Positions 26,746-36,354 are shown, numbered from the stretch's first letter. The stretch is DNA of 64,000 nt from Propionispora sp. 2/2-37 (GCF_001298735.1 NZ_CYSP01000010.1:62001-126000); one strand, 5' to 3'. Program-made: numbers and translations. The notes: generated by a model from the letters alone, not told the origin.

Positions 26746-27270
26746 ATGCTGAGCCGAATCAGACAGGTCATGTCCGCTTTAACTGCCCGGATCGGTGCGG
26801 AAGAAAGGCAGTGGATAAATCAATATCTGACAGTAAATGAACAGCAGCTCTTTTGGGGTATGAGTGTAGCCGATCAGCGCCATGCTTTGAATGTAGCTTA
26901 TTCGGCCTTACGACTGGCAGAGTCCAACGCCGTGTCCGTTACTCTTTTGTTACGGTGCGCTTTGTTGCATGATGTGGGGAAGGTAAGCGGTGATATCAGC
27001 ACTATTGATAAAATTATTGCGGTGCTGGTCAGCTCCTTTGTCCCGGAATGGGCACAAAGCTGGGGAAAGCCGGGGAAAGGCAGCCGCTATCAGAATCTGC
27101 GGCATGCTTTTTACGTCCATTTTTATCATCCGCAGCGGTCAGCACAGCTTTTGACTGATGCCGGAACAGAGGCGCGGATTATTGATATTGTTCAAAAACA
27201 TCATAAAACTCCGGCGGGTGATGACCCGCCGGAGCTTATTATTCTGCGTAAAGCTGATGCAGCCAACTAA
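26746..27270 (+). CDS. HD-domain phosphohydrolase of unknown substrate
   Basis: A 174-residue protein with the HD metal-binding pattern: His46 (QRHALNV), His75-Asp76 (ALLHDVGK), a later HAFYVHFYHP segment, HHKTP and a final Asp (KADAAN). HD proteins usually cleave phosphate esters of nucleotides. No more specific family is recognisable. It lies 20 bases after hisZ and is probably co-transcribed. Its 3' end contains a strong hairpin that appears to serve the opposite strand. It ends 8 bases from the convergent dehydrogenase gene. Confidence 0.75.
   Translation: MLSRIRQVMSALTARIGAEERQWINQYLTVNEQQLFWGMSVADQRHALNVAYSALRLAESNAVSVTLLLRCALLHDVGKVSGDISTIDKIIAVLVSSFVPEWAQSWGKPGKGSRYQNLRHAFYVHFYHPQRSAQLLTDAGTEARIIDIVQKHHKTPAGDDPPELIILRKADAAN
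27204..27234 (-). terminator. Terminator of the dehydrogenase gene, embedded in the HD gene
   Basis: CTCCGGCGGG and CCCGCCGGAG (27209-27218 and 27225-27234) form a perfect 10-bp GC stem with a 6-base loop. On the minus strand it is followed by TTTTATGATGTTTTT. It lies 45 bases past the stop of the minus-strand dehydrogenase, inside the coding sequence of the plus-strand HD gene. Confidence 0.65.
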
Positions 27271-27278
27271 CGGCACAG

Positions 27279-28229
27279 TTAATATCCCTTCTGTTTGTCG
27301 ACAACATTCAGCATTTCATTATACCGGGGAAACCTTGTTAAGTTGTCGGCAAACAGCGGGATGGCCCGATCAAGATAGCTGGGAGATAAACCGGCCAAAT
27401 GAGGTGTGATGATGACATTAGGCATATTCCATAATGCGGAGGTTTCCGGCAGGGGCTCCTCGCTTACAACATCCAGTCCGGCCCCTTTAATAAGACCCTG
27501 CTGCAAAGCGCTTATCAAATCCTTTTCATTGACAACACCGCCACGCGCTATATTAATGAAATACGCCGATCTTTTCATCGCCGTAAAATGTTCCAGGTCG
27601 AACAACCCTGCGGTTTCTTCGGTCAGTGGCAGCGCGACAACGACAAAGTCAGAGACGGACAGCATTTCTTTAAGCTGCTGTGGTGCATATAAGGTGTCTA
27701 CAAAGAGTTCTGTTGTCATTTCGCGTTTGGAAGCCGTAACATGCATACCCAGCGCTTTGGCCTTTTTGGCAATTTCTCTTCCGATATTTCCGAGACCGAC
27801 AATTCCAATGGTTTTTTCATGTACTTCATCCACAAAAACTCGTTTCCATTTGTGTTCCTGTTGCTGGCGCAGGAGCGGGTACAAGCCTCTGGTAAAGGCA
27901 AGGATGAGGGCCAGCACATGTTCGGATATCGGAATGCCATGAATACCTTTCGAATTAGTCAATACCGTGCTGCCGGACAGCATTTCGGGAAAAAGGAAGT
28001 TTTCTACACCGGCACTCAGAGCATGAACCCATTGGAGTTTGGGTGCGGATAAATAAAGCGGGCGAATATCCTGGTGACCCCAGGCTACGAGAATGTCAGC
28101 AGTGGCAATATGCTGTGTAGCTGTATCCATGTCGGCAGTAATGATTGTGCTGTTGGGAGAAATATCGCGGATGGCTGCGATATGGTGTTTTTTTAGCGGG
28201 TTTAAAACCAGAATGGTATAATCGGGCAT
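27279..28229 (-). CDS. D-2-hydroxyacid dehydrogenase (NAD-binding)
   Basis: A 316-residue member of the D-isomer 2-hydroxyacid dehydrogenase family. The Rossmann motif is GIVGLGNIGREIAKKAKALG. Catalytic residues are visible as Arg in INIARGGVV, Glu in EEPLP and His in ITPHLAG. Members reduce 2-keto acids with NADH or NADPH; the substrate here is not predictable. The minus-strand start at 28229 has a G-rich Shine-Dalgarno (GGGGGGTC) upstream. The frame is open further but lacks a start signal. It is a single gene inserted between the two parts of the histidine block and convergent with the HD gene. Confidence 0.85.
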   Translation of the reverse strand: MPDYTILVLNPLKKHHIAAIRDISPNSTIITADMDTATQHIATADILVAWGHQDIRPLYLSAPKLQWVHALSAGVENFLFPEMLSGSTVLTNSKGIHGIPISEHVLALILAFTRGLYPLLRQQQEHKWKRVFVDEVHEKTIGIVGLGNIGREIAKKAKALGMHVTASKREMTTELFVDTLYAPQQLKEMLSVSDFVVVALPLTEETAGLFDLEHFTAMKRSAYFINIARGGVVNEKDLISALQQGLIKGAGLDVVSEEPLPETSALWNMPNVIITPHLAGLSPSYLDRAIPLFADNLTRFPRYNEMLNVVDKQKGY

Positions 28230-28345
28230 CAAAAGACCCCCCTTTTCTAAAAATAGTATCAATAAAAGATATTCGACATATGCATAACAAAATCCTATGC
28301 AAATTAAGACATAAGAGTTAAGAAGCAATTTATGGAGAATTAGGG

Positions 28346-28375
28346 TTGACGACGGCAAGAATAAGATGCTAATAT
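28346..28375 (+). promoter_or_regulatory. Promoter of the hisGDBHAF-IE operon
   Basis: TTGACG at 28346-28351 and TAATAT at 28370-28375 with an 18-bp spacer. The -10 element lies within an 18-bp palindrome, so a repressor bound there would block the polymerase. Confidence 0.68.
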
Positions 28376-28383
28376 ATTAGCAT
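28366..28383. promoter_or_regulatory. Palindromic operator candidate for the histidine repressor
   Basis: ATGCTAATATATTAGCAT is a perfect 18-bp inverted repeat overlapping the -10 element of the hisG promoter. CTAA/TTAG half-sites resemble the CTAG-centred half-sites known for TrpR. The TrpR-fold protein encoded at 25187 is the natural candidate to bind it. Confidence 0.65.
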
Positions 28384-28424
28384 ATTAGTACTTTAAATAA
28401 CTAAAGCATATAGGGGGACACCGT

Positions 28425-29090
28425 ATGACGTCCAGCGATATGAATTACCTGACAGTAGCCTTGCCGAAGGGCAAATTGTTTGACTATTCGGCAAGGATGC
28501 TGGCTGAATTAGGCTATACCGCCGAGGGGTTAAGCGAAAAGTCACGCAAGCTTGTCATTGTTAATGAAACCAAAAAAATAAAATTTATTATTACCAAAAC
28601 CGCCGATTTACCCACGTATGTCGAGTATGGGGCTGCCGATATCGGCATTATCGGCAAAGATGTTTTGCTTGAAGAAGAAAAAAATGTTTATGAGTTGCTG
28701 GATTTGCAATTCGGTTATTGCCGTCTGATGGTCGCCGTCCCGCAGGCTTTGCAGCAGGATAGTTTCAGTGATTATGCCCATATGCGTGTGGCAACTAAAT
28801 TTCCTAAGATTGCCGAACGTTTTTTTCGTAGTAAGGGGATTCAGATGGAAATTATTAAATTGAATGGCTCAATAGAACTTGCGCCTATGGTGGGATTGGC
28901 AGAAATGATTGTCGATATTGTGGAAACAGGCAGAACCTTAAAAGAAAATCAGTTAATTGAAGTAGCGCAGATTGCGCCTGCCACGGCACGTTTGATTGCC
29001 AACCGGGTGAGTTTTAAAATGAAGTTTGACCGTATTCACCAGTTAACGGAAGAACTTAAGAACCTTCTTGGCAGGGGGGAGGAGCGATGA
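28425..29090 (+). CDS. hisG: ATP phosphoribosyltransferase catalytic subunit HisG (short form)
   Basis: A 221-residue short-form HisG, lacking the C-terminal regulatory domain of the long form. LTVALPKGKLFDYS, the GAADIGIIGKD segment and the PRPP-binding IVDIVETGRTLKEN are diagnostic. It starts histidine synthesis by joining ATP and PRPP, and needs HisZ, encoded at 25541, for regulation. An alternative start is the ATG at 28440. hisD overlaps its stop by four bases. Confidence 0.95.
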   Translation: MTSSDMNYLTVALPKGKLFDYSARMLAELGYTAEGLSEKSRKLVIVNETKKIKFIITKTADLPTYVEYGAADIGIIGKDVLLEEEKNVYELLDLQFGYCRLMVAVPQALQQDSFSDYAHMRVATKFPKIAERFFRSKGIQMEIIKLNGSIELAPMVGLAEMIVDIVETGRTLKENQLIEVAQIAPATARLIANRVSFKMKFDRIHQLTEELKNLLGRGEER

Positions 29091-30427
29091 GGACAGTTAT
29101 TGCCGGCGAGATGACAAAAGATGAGATGACGGCTTTGCTGACAAAACCTGCATTTGACCAGCTGGAGTTAGGAGAGAAGGCCAAAAGGCGTATTCAAGAA
29201 ACATTTGGGCGTGACATGACGGCTTCGCAGGTAGTGGAGGTCATCGTTAATGAAATCCGGCATCAGGGGGATGCAGCTCTCTTTAAGTATATACAACAGA
29301 TCGACGGCGTTGCTTTTACCGCCGCCACCATCGAGGTAAAACCGGCGGAAGTGGAAAACGCCTATCAAAAGGTGGATCGGGATACGCTTCAATCACTGCG
29401 GCGCGCCGCTCAGAATGTACGTAAGTTCCATACTGAGCAGTTGCCTAAAACCTGGCTTACACAACGTGAGCACGGTGCAATGCTGGGACAAAAATGTTTG
29501 CCGCTTGAGCGTGTCGGCATTTATGTTCCGGGGGGGACGGCTGCCTACCCTTCCTCGGTTATTATGAATGCGGTACCGGCTACAGTAGCAGGGGTAACGG
29601 AAATTATCATGGTGGTGCCGCCTGATCGTGACGGGTGTGTAAATCCGTATTATCTGGTGGCAGCCCGGGAAGCCGGCGTATCCAGGATTTTTAAAGTCGG
29701 TGGTGCTCAGGCGGTCGCTGCACTGGCTTTTGGTACGGAGACCATACCGAAAGTTGATAAAATTACAGGACCTGGCAATATCTTTGTCACGTTAGCCAAG
29801 AAAGCGGTTTACGGGTATTGTGATATTGATATGCTGGCCGGGCCGAGTGAAATTTTAATTATTGCCGATGAAACGGCAGACCCGGACTATGTTGCCGCCG
29901 ATATGCTTAGTCAGGCCGAACATGATGTGTTGGCCTCCAGCATTCTAATAACCAATAGTCACGGACTGGCGGAAAAAGCAGCTGAGGCCGTAAAAAAACA
30001 GGTAATACAATTGCCGCGTCGTGACATTGTTGAGGAAGCCTTGTTAAAAAACGCCTTGATTATTGTTACCGGTACGATCCGGGAGGCTGTGGAACTCGCC
30101 AATATTTCGGCACCGGAACATTTGGAATTGATGACTGCCGAACCTTTTGCCCTGTTGCCTTATATAAAAAATGCCGGAGCTGTTTTTCTGGGGGCTTATT
30201 CGCCGGAACCTCTGGGTGATTATTTTGCCGGTCCTAATCACGTTCTGCCTACCGGAGGTACCGCCCGGTTTTACTCCGTATTAAATGTGGAAACATTTAT
30301 GAAGAAAACCAGCATTATTGCCTATACCCAGGAGGCACTGCACCAGGTAAGCCAGGATATTATCCGCTTGGCGCATACCGAAGGACTGGAAGCGCATGCC
30401 AATGCAGTCAGGGTCCGGGACCGGTGA
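29087..30427 (+). CDS. hisD: Histidinol dehydrogenase HisD
   Basis: A 446-residue NAD-dependent zinc enzyme that oxidises histidinol to histidine in two steps. ERVGIYVPGGTAAYPSSV, KITGPGNIFVTLAKK, DMLAGPSEILIIADE and the His-containing APEHLELMTAEP and GPNHVLPTGGTARF segments are characteristic. The start ATG overlaps the hisG stop (ATGA), so the two are translationally coupled. Confidence 0.95.
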   Translation: MRTVIAGEMTKDEMTALLTKPAFDQLELGEKAKRRIQETFGRDMTASQVVEVIVNEIRHQGDAALFKYIQQIDGVAFTAATIEVKPAEVENAYQKVDRDTLQSLRRAAQNVRKFHTEQLPKTWLTQREHGAMLGQKCLPLERVGIYVPGGTAAYPSSVIMNAVPATVAGVTEIIMVVPPDRDGCVNPYYLVAAREAGVSRIFKVGGAQAVAALAFGTETIPKVDKITGPGNIFVTLAKKAVYGYCDIDMLAGPSEILIIADETADPDYVAADMLSQAEHDVLASSILITNSHGLAEKAAEAVKKQVIQLPRRDIVEEALLKNALIIVTGTIREAVELANISAPEHLELMTAEPFALLPYIKNAGAVFLGAYSPEPLGDYFAGPNHVLPTGGTARFYSVLNVETFMKKTSIIAYTQEALHQVSQDIIRLAHTEGLEAHANAVRVRDR

Positions 30428-30463
30428 GAAGCTTACAACAAGAAGGTACAAGGAGGTTATGCT

Positions 30464-31048
30464 ATGCGTACAGCGACAGTAGCGCGTAATACAGCGGAGA
30501 CCGCTATTACAGCAGCGGTCAATATTGATGGGACCGGTCAGGCGGATATTGTCACCGGTATAGGATTTTTTGATCACATGTTGAACTTGTGGACCAGGCA
30601 CGGATTGTTTGATTTAACGCTTACGGTTCAAGGTGACCTGGAAGTAGACGGGCATCATTCGGTAGAAGATGCCGGGATTGTTTTGGGGCAGGCCCTGCTA
30701 AAGGCCCTGGGCGATAAGGCAGGCATCAAACGCTATGGTACGGTTTTTGTTCCCATGGATGAAACGCTGGCGATGGTTTCGCTGGATATCAGCGGCCGTC
30801 CCTACCTGGTGTATGAGGTGGCCTTGCCGCCGGTGCGCATTGGCGAATTTGACAGCGAATTACTGGAAGAATTTTTGCGTGCGCTGGCCGTTCATGCGGG
30901 TCTGACCCTGCATGTGCGCGTTTTATACGGGAAAAATGCCCATCATATTGTGGAAGCGGTTTTCAAAGCACTGGGCCGGGCCTTGGGTGAAGCCACCCGG
31001 AAGGATGAACGGATCGTTGGTGTGATGTCCACCAAGGGAATGTTGTAG
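30464..31048 (+). CDS. hisB: Imidazoleglycerol-phosphate dehydratase HisB (monofunctional)
   Basis: A 194-residue dehydratase without the phosphatase domain found in enteric HisB. The metal-binding histidine motifs [21 protein letters not shown] and [15 protein letters not shown] are present. AGGAGG precedes the ATG. Histidinol-phosphate phosphatase must therefore be encoded elsewhere. Confidence 0.95.
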   Translation: MRTATVARNTAETAITAAVNIDGTGQADIVTGIGFFDHMLNLWTRHGLFDLTLTVQGDLEVDGHHSVEDAGIVLGQALLKALGDKAGIKRYGTVFVPMDETLAMVSLDISGRPYLVYEVALPPVRIGEFDSELLEEFLRALAVHAGLTLHVRVLYGKNAHHIVEAVFKALGRALGEATRKDERIVGVMSTKGML

Positions 31049-31067
31049 TTCTAGAGGGGAGAAATGT

Positions 31068-31676
31068 ATGATTGCAATTATTGATTATGGGATGGGCAAT
31101 CTGTATAGCGTGGAAAAAGCATTTGTTAAACTGGGAACCGAAGTTGCCGTATCCAGCGATCCCCTGGTTATTGCTGCGGCGGAAAAGGTAGTCTTGCCAG
31201 GGGTTGGCGCTTTTGGGGACTGTATGGATAATCTGCAGAAATGCCATTTAGTTCCGGTGATTCATAAGGTCATTCAAGAGGGAAAACCTTTTCTGGGTAT
31301 TTGCCTGGGCCTGCAGGTTTTATTTGAGGGCAGTGAAGAAGATCCGGGAGTAAAAGGATTGGGCGTGTTTCCCGGAATGATCCGGAAAATTGTTGCTCCC
31401 GGCATGAAAATTCCCCAAATGGGCTGGAATAGTCTGCTTTACCGCAATTCAACTCCACTATTTGCCGGTCTCCCGGAAACAGCCTATGTATATTTTGTTC
31501 ATAGTTTTCACGCGGTGCCTGAGAACCCGGAAGTGGTGACTGCGGTAACTGATTACGGCGGTCCGGTAACTGCTGCAGTGGGCCGCGGTAATGTTCAGGC
31601 CGTGCAATTTCATCCGGAAAAATCCAGCAGTATTGGCCTTGACTTGCTGCGGAATTTTGTCCAGATGAAGGCCTAG
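31068..31676 (+). CDS. hisH: Imidazole glycerol phosphate synthase, glutaminase subunit HisH
   Basis: A 202-residue class I glutamine amidotransferase. It starts IAIIDYGMGNLYSV and has the nucleophile Cys in FLGICLGLQVL and the partner His-Glu in QFHPEKSS. It supplies ammonia to HisF, encoded 0.9 kb downstream. A 139-bp imperfect palindromic element follows its stop codon and separates it from hisA. Confidence 0.95.
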   Translation: MIAIIDYGMGNLYSVEKAFVKLGTEVAVSSDPLVIAAAEKVVLPGVGAFGDCMDNLQKCHLVPVIHKVIQEGKPFLGICLGLQVLFEGSEEDPGVKGLGVFPGMIRKIVAPGMKIPQMGWNSLLYRNSTPLFAGLPETAYVYFVHSFHAVPENPEVVTAVTDYGGPVTAAVGRGNVQAVQFHPEKSSSIGLDLLRNFVQMKA

Positions 31677-31677
31677 T

Positions 31678-31816
31678 ACCTTGGTCGGATTAAAACTTTG
31701 TTTATCTTACGGAGCTTTTTCTCACCCTGCTTTATTGCCGTCGCCGATATGCGCGGCTCCTCCGCCTTGCAGGGCGAAAAATCTCCGCAATCTAACCGGA
31801 ATTTTCAATCCAAGGT
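31678..31816. repeat. Palindromic intergenic element between hisH and hisA
   Basis: The segment begins ACCTTGG (31678-31684) and ends CCAAGGT (31810-31816). Inner blocks also pair: GGATT.AAAA with TTTT.AATCC, CGGAG.TTTTTC (about 31720-31731) with GAAAAA.CTCCG (about 31776-31787), and ACCCTGC with GCAGGGC. The whole folds into a long interrupted hairpin around a GC-rich tip. It could be a miniature inverted-repeat element or an RNA-processing structure within the operon. No second copy was seen in the window. Confidence 0.6.
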
Positions 31817-31868
31817 GCTAGCGTTGCAAAAAATGCTGTAGAGTAGTTTTTTATAAGGAGTTGATATT

Positions 31869-32597
31869 GTGATTATCTTTCCGGCGATTGATATACGTGG
31901 TGGTAAATGTGTGCGCTTAACGGAGGGCCGGTTTGACCGGGAGACCGTGTTTGACGATAATCCGCTGGCGGTGGCTGAGCGCTGGGTACAGGAAGGCGCA
32001 GAGTATTTGCATCTTGTTGATCTGGATGGTGCTCTGGAAGGAAAGTCTGTGAACCTGGCAATGATTGCCGCTATTGCACAAACGGTTACGGTTCCGGTAC
32101 AGCTAGGCGGCGGTATCCGCACGCAGGCTGTCATTGAAGACTTGCTTGCAAAGGGCATTTCCCGGGTAATTCTGGGCTCCGTTGCCGTTCGGCAGCCTGA
32201 ACTGGTAAAAGAGGCCTGCCGCAAGTACGAAGACCGTATTGTCGTAGGCATAGATGCCCGCAACGGACAGGTTGCCGTGGAAGGCTGGGGCGTCAGCGGC
32301 GGCATCGAAGCGGAGGAATTAGCGAAAAGAATGGCTGCAGCCGGAGTAAAACGCATTATTTACACGGACATTGCCCGTGACGGGACGTTGACGGGTGTCA
32401 ATGTTCCGTCCACACGGTCACTGGCGAGAGCCTGCGGTATACCGGTGATTGCTTCGGGTGGTGTCAGCGGCCTAAACGATATCGCAGAGGTAAAAGCAGC
32501 AGAAGGTGACGGGATTGAAGGCGTTATTATAGGAAAAGCTCTGTATACAGGAAAATTGACGCTGGCTGAGGCGATCGAAGCGGCACGAGGGGAGTAA
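31869..32597 (+). CDS. hisA: ProFAR isomerase HisA
   Basis: A 242-residue TIM-barrel isomerase. [16 protein letters not shown] places catalytic Asp8, and [15 protein letters not shown] carries the second aspartate. [14 protein letters not shown] and [13 protein letters not shown] are the phosphate-binding loops. The start is GTG at 31869 with TAAGGAG upstream. It is separated from hisH by the palindromic element but otherwise in line with the operon. Confidence 0.94.
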   Translation: MIIFPAIDIRGGKCVRLTEGRFDRETVFDDNPLAVAERWVQEGAEYLHLVDLDGALEGKSVNLAMIAAIAQTVTVPVQLGGGIRTQAVIEDLLAKGISRVILGSVAVRQPELVKEACRKYEDRIVVGIDARNGQVAVEGWGVSGGIEAEELAKRMAAAGVKRIIYTDIARDGTLTGVNVPSTRSLARACGIPVIASGGVSGLNDIAEVKAAEGDGIEGVIIGKALYTGKLTLAEAIEAARGE

Positions 32598-32601
32598 ACT
32601 C

Positions 32602-33360
32602 ATGTATACAAAACGAATCATACCCTGTCTGGATGTGAAAGACGGACGGGTGGTTAAGGGAACCAATTTTGTAGCGCTGCGTGATGCCGGTGATCCGGTG
32701 GAATTAGCCAAGGTATATGACCGCGAGTTTGCCGATGAACTGGTCTTTTTAGATATAACGGCTTCCCATGAGGAGCGCAATACGATGGTCCAGGTTGTTG
32801 AAAATACGGCGGCGCAGGTGTTCATTCCCTTTACCGTTGGCGGTGGTATCCGGACGGCTGATGATATCCGCAAAATGTTAAAAGCCGGTGCGGATAAGGT
32901 ATCCCTGAACACGGCTGCCGTGAAAAATCCTGAATTGATTGCGGAAGGGGCCAGGCGCTTTGGACGGCAGTGCATCGTGCTTGCCGTAGATGCCAGAAGC
33001 ATAAGCGAAGATAACTGGGAAGTCTATGTTAACGGCGGCAGAACTCCTACCGGTATAGATGTTCTGGAATGGGTCAAGAAGGGGACTGAGCTCGGTGCGG
33101 GGGAAATTTTGCTTACCAGTATGGATAAGGACGGAACCAGGGATGGTTATGACATTCCCTTGACCAGAGCGGTCTCGCAGTCTGTTGACGTACCGGTTAT
33201 TGCCTCCGGCGGAGCCGGTGAACTTGAGCATTTTTTCGAGGTATTAACTGCAGGACAGGCGGACGCCGTGCTGGCAGCATCGGTATTCCATTATGGGCAG
33301 TTTACCATACGGCAGGTTAAAGAATACCTCAAATCCAAAGGTGTGGAGGTTAGGTTATGA
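32602..33360 (+). CDS. hisF: Imidazole glycerol phosphate synthase, cyclase subunit HisF
   Basis: A 252-residue TIM barrel. [19 protein letters not shown] contains catalytic Asp11, and [11 protein letters not shown] carries the second catalytic aspartate. [14 protein letters not shown] and [12 protein letters not shown] bind the phosphates. It forms IGP and AICAR using ammonia from HisH. Only four bases separate it from hisA, and its end overlaps hisIE. Confidence 0.95.
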   Translation: MYTKRIIPCLDVKDGRVVKGTNFVALRDAGDPVELAKVYDREFADELVFLDITASHEERNTMVQVVENTAAQVFIPFTVGGGIRTADDIRKMLKAGADKVSLNTAAVKNPELIAEGARRFGRQCIVLAVDARSISEDNWEVYVNGGRTPTGIDVLEWVKKGTELGAGEILLTSMDKDGTRDGYDIPLTRAVSQSVDVPVIASGGAGELEHFFEVLTAGQADAVLAASVFHYGQFTIRQVKEYLKSKGVEVRL

Positions 33361-34013
33361 TGACTATCGGCAATATAAATTTTAATGAACAAGGACTGGT
33401 ACCCGCCATTATTCAGGATGAAAAAACAAATGCAGTGCTTATGCTGGCCTATATGAATCAAGAGGCAATTCAAAAGACTGCTGAAAGCGGGGTAACCTGG
33501 TTTTACAGCCGCAGCCGCAAGCGGCTGTGGCAAAAAGGCGAAACTTCCGGACATATCCAAAAAGTGCGGGAAATTTATTATGATTGTGATGCCGACACCT
33601 TGCTGCTCAAAGTGGAACAGGTAGGTGCCGCCTGCCATGAGGGCACCTACTCCTGCTTTAGCCGTAAGCTGGGAAACGGCCAATGGCAGGCCGAGCCGGT
33701 TGTGGATGCGGAAAAAGTTTACAGCCAGTCAGTTTCTTCCATACTTTACGAATTATATGATGTGATTATGGACCGCAAGCTAAATCCGAAGGAAGGTTCC
33801 TACACCAACTATTTGTTTACCAAAGGACAGGATAAGATCTTGAAAAAAGTCGGCGAAGAGTGTGCTGAAACAATAATCGGTTCGAAAAACAACAGCAAAG
33901 AAGAGATTTTGTATGAGATGGCTGATCTTTGGTATCATTGTCTGGTATTGCTCGGCTATCATAATATCAGTCCGGGCGAACTTCTGGCCGAACTACAAAA
34001 AAGAAGAAAATAA
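33357..34013 (+). CDS. hisIE: Bifunctional phosphoribosyl-AMP cyclohydrolase / phosphoribosyl-ATP pyrophosphatase HisIE
   Basis: A 218-residue fusion. The N-terminal cyclohydrolase part has [30 protein letters not shown] and the metal-binding DCDADTLLL and CHEGTYSCF. The C-terminal pyrophosphatase part from about residue 120 has the MazG-like helices [19 protein letters not shown] and [13 protein letters not shown]. The ATG at 33357 overlaps the hisF stop. It ends the operon, with a clear terminator 10 bases downstream. hisC and a histidinol-phosphatase gene are not in the cluster. Confidence 0.95.
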   Translation: MMTIGNINFNEQGLVPAIIQDEKTNAVLMLAYMNQEAIQKTAESGVTWFYSRSRKRLWQKGETSGHIQKVREIYYDCDADTLLLKVEQVGAACHEGTYSCFSRKLGNGQWQAEPVVDAEKVYSQSVSSILYELYDVIMDRKLNPKEGSYTNYLFTKGQDKILKKVGEECAETIIGSKNNSKEEILYEMADLWYHCLVLLGYHNISPGELLAELQKRRK

Positions 34014-34022
34014 AGGACCGGT

Positions 34023-34058
34023 AAAGTGCGGACATATTAAAAAATCCGCACTTTTTAT
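34023..34058 (+). terminator. Terminator of the his operon
   Basis: AAAGTGCGGA (34023-34032) pairs with TCCGCACTTT (34045-34054), followed by TTTAT. A 10-bp stem immediately after hisIE. Confidence 0.85.
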
Positions 34059-34198
34059 GTAGCATTACTTACCGGAATTTGTTTAGAGGAAAGCGGGAAA
34101 TGTTGTCGAAATTACACCTTTAGCGATTGTAATTCGCCGACAGTTTTTTTGCCGGGAGAATAATAAAAACAAACTGCGGCGGATGGGAGGTGGAGCCT

Positions 34199-36253
34199 TT
34201 GCGTATAATAAAGAAAGCGGTCATCAGGCATAAAAACGGGCTTCATGCACGGGTTGCAGCCATGGTCGTACAAAAGTCCTATGAACTTAAAAAAAAATAT
34301 GACGTCTCATTGTATCTGCACTGTCAGGATCGGGAAAAAGTAACTGCCAGCAGTTTGATGCTGATCGTTTCGCTGAGAATCAAAGAGGGTGATGAGGTTT
34401 GGGTATCCGGTGAGGGCGAGCGGTCCGAAACGGCAGTAGGCGAAATGGTGTCCTTTTTGGAAAGTGATTTTCCCATGGCGGATTTCCGGACGATTACGCA
34501 GGTGGATGACCTTCTCCATGAAAATACATTTACTGCGGAACAGGTTTTTCACTGTATGGCCAACGGTTTGGTGGTAACCGATGAAAATGATATTATCACT
34601 ATTTTTAATCCGGCGGCGGAACGGATTATGGGTATTGCGGCGATGGAGGCTGTGGGAAAGCCGGCATGCGACGTTATACCGGGTTCACGCATGCATATTG
34701 TTAATAAAACCATGGTTCCCGAACTTGGCTGCCGGCAGCTCATCGGCAATTCTATCATTGTCACCAACCGCAGCCCCATCATTGTTAATGGGGAGGCCAA
34801 AGGGGTCGTTGCCATCTTTGAAGATATTTCAGCCATGGAAAAGACAGCAGGCGAACTGCGGGAGGTTAAACAACTCAAGGAAAAGCTACAACTGGTTTTA
34901 GAGTCGGTACATGACGGAATTTGCGTTTTAGATGAAGAAGGTTTTATTACTTATGTGAATCCGGCGTATTTGCGCATAGTCGGTGAAGAAAGGGAAGATT
35001 TGCTTAACCATAGTATTGAGCTGATTTCACCGCAGGGCGCGCGCCATAAAGTACTGGCAACCGGAGAGCAGGTGCTGGGAAGCATTAGTACTAAACCAAA
35101 CGGGGTAACCATTGTAGCTAACGTCAACCCCATTGTCGTGGACGGAGAGATTGAAGGTGCGGTATCGATTGTCAAAGATGTTTCCGAGGTACAGGGGCTG
35201 GTGGAAAAGCTAAACCGGGTTTCGGCCAAGGCAGAATATCTGGAACAGGAGTTATGGCGCATTCGAAGGCCGTCGCGTGCTTTTTCACGGTTTATCGGGA
35301 GAAGCGGCAAGGCATTGGATGCTCTGGCAATTGCGGCTAAAGCTGCCGAGGGCTTGTCTACAGTGCTGATCCGCGGTGAGAGCGGAACGGGAAAAGAGTT
35401 GGTGGCCGAGGGAATTCATTGTTCCAGCTCGCGTTTGAGCGGACCGTTTATCCGGGTGAATTGTGCGGCTATTCCGGCCACATTACTGGAAAGCGAACTG
35501 TTTGGCCATGAAAAAGGAGCGTTTACCGGAGCGATTAAGAAAAAACTGGGAAAATTTGAGTTAGCCAATAAGGGGACTATTTTCCTTGACGAAATCGGTG
35601 AAATGGAAAAAAGCATGCAGGCCAAGCTGCTCAGGGTGATTCAGGATAAAGAAATTGAACGGGTTGGCGGTGAGGAAACTTTTAAGGTGGATGTTCGGAT
35701 TATTGCCGCAACCAATCGAAATCTGGAAGAAATGGTAGCCGATGGAGAATTTCGTGAAGATTTGTATTACCGTTTGAATGTTATTCCCATCTTCTTACCG
35801 TCACTACGGGAACGAAAAGAAGATATTCCGATGTTGGTCGAGCATTTTATTAATAAAGTAAATGGTGAGTTATATAAAGACATAAAAGGAATTAAACAGG
35901 AGGCGCTTGATATACTGCTGCAATACCGCTGGCCGGGAAATGTAAGGGAATTGGAGAATGTCATTGAACGGGCAGTGACGCTGACTGACGGCCAATATAT
36001 CGAAAGCCGTGACTTGCCGTTATATGTAAGGGAAACAGGTTCTTCGCAAATTGTACCGATTGATGGCCGGGAGATAGCGGACACCATTCTCCCCTGGGCA
36101 GAGTATGAGAAACATATTATCCAAAAAGCCCTGAAAAAGTATGGAAGTTATAATGCTGCTGCCAAAGTGTTAGGACTCACCCATAAAACTGTGGCGGCTA
36201 AAGCGCAGAAATACGGTATTGAAAAAAATGTATTTTGGGAAAAAAGGATATAG
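34199..36253 (+). CDS. Sigma-54-dependent activator with N-terminal HPr domain and two PAS domains
   Basis: A 684-residue regulator. Residues 1-86 form an HPr-like domain with the phosphoacceptor histidine conserved (GLHARVAA, His16) and serines at the Ser46-equivalent (ASSLM). Two PAS domains follow (about 105-215 and 225-335). The AAA+ domain has Walker A GESGTGKE at 393-400, the sigma-54 contact loop GAFTGA at 440-445 and Walker [13 protein letters not shown] Fis-type helix-turn-helix ends the protein. GGGAGG at 34185-34190 is well spaced for TTG at 34199, which also puts His16 close to position 15 of true HPr; GTG at 34190 overlaps that site. It lies directly before a sigma-54 promoter driving ptsH-ptsI. 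Confidence 0.9.
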   Translation: MRIIKKAVIRHKNGLHARVAAMVVQKSYELKKKYDVSLYLHCQDREKVTASSLMLIVSLRIKEGDEVWVSGEGERSETAVGEMVSFLESDFPMADFRTITQVDDLLHENTFTAEQVFHCMANGLVVTDENDIITIFNPAAERIMGIAAMEAVGKPACDVIPGSRMHIVNKTMVPELGCRQLIGNSIIVTNRSPIIVNGEAKGVVAIFEDISAMEKTAGELREVKQLKEKLQLVLESVHDGICVLDEEGFITYVNPAYLRIVGEEREDLLNHSIELISPQGARHKVLATGEQVLGSISTKPNGVTIVANVNPIVVDGEIEGAVSIVKDVSEVQGLVEKLNRVSAKAEYLEQELWRIRRPSRAFSRFIGRSGKALDALAIAAKAAEGLSTVLIRGESGTGKELVAEGIHCSSSRLSGPFIRVNCAAIPATLLESELFGHEKGAFTGAIKKKLGKFELANKGTIFLDEIGEMEKSMQAKLLRVIQDKEIERVGGEETFKVDVRIIAATNRNLEEMVADGEFREDLYYRLNVIPIFLPSLRERKEDIPMLVEHFINKVNGELYKDIKGIKQEALDILLQYRWPGNVRELENVIERAVTLTDGQYIESRDLPLYVRETGSSQIVPIDGREIADTILPWAEYEKHIIQKALKKYGSYNAAAKVLGLTHKTVAAKAQKYGIEKNVFWEKRI

Positions 36254-36255
36254 TG

Positions 36256-36300
36256 TGGTAAAAAATATCAAGACGATTTTAGAAGGTTGATACTTTTTAC
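36256..36300. promoter_or_regulatory. Inverted repeat at enhancer distance, likely activator binding site
   Basis: GGTAAAAAATATCAA (36256-36270) and TTGATACTTTTTACC (36286-36300) are inverted copies with 14 of 15 bases matching. They lie about 80-125 bp upstream of the predicted sigma-54 start, where enhancer-binding proteins usually bind. A second short dyad, TAGGA/TCCTA at 36312-36327, lies nearer. The repeat directly follows the activator stop codon and could also act as a weak terminator. Confidence 0.55.
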
Positions 36301-36354
36301 CAATGATGAAATAGGAATTTAGTCCTAGGCTATAAAAATAAGGCTTTAAATAAT

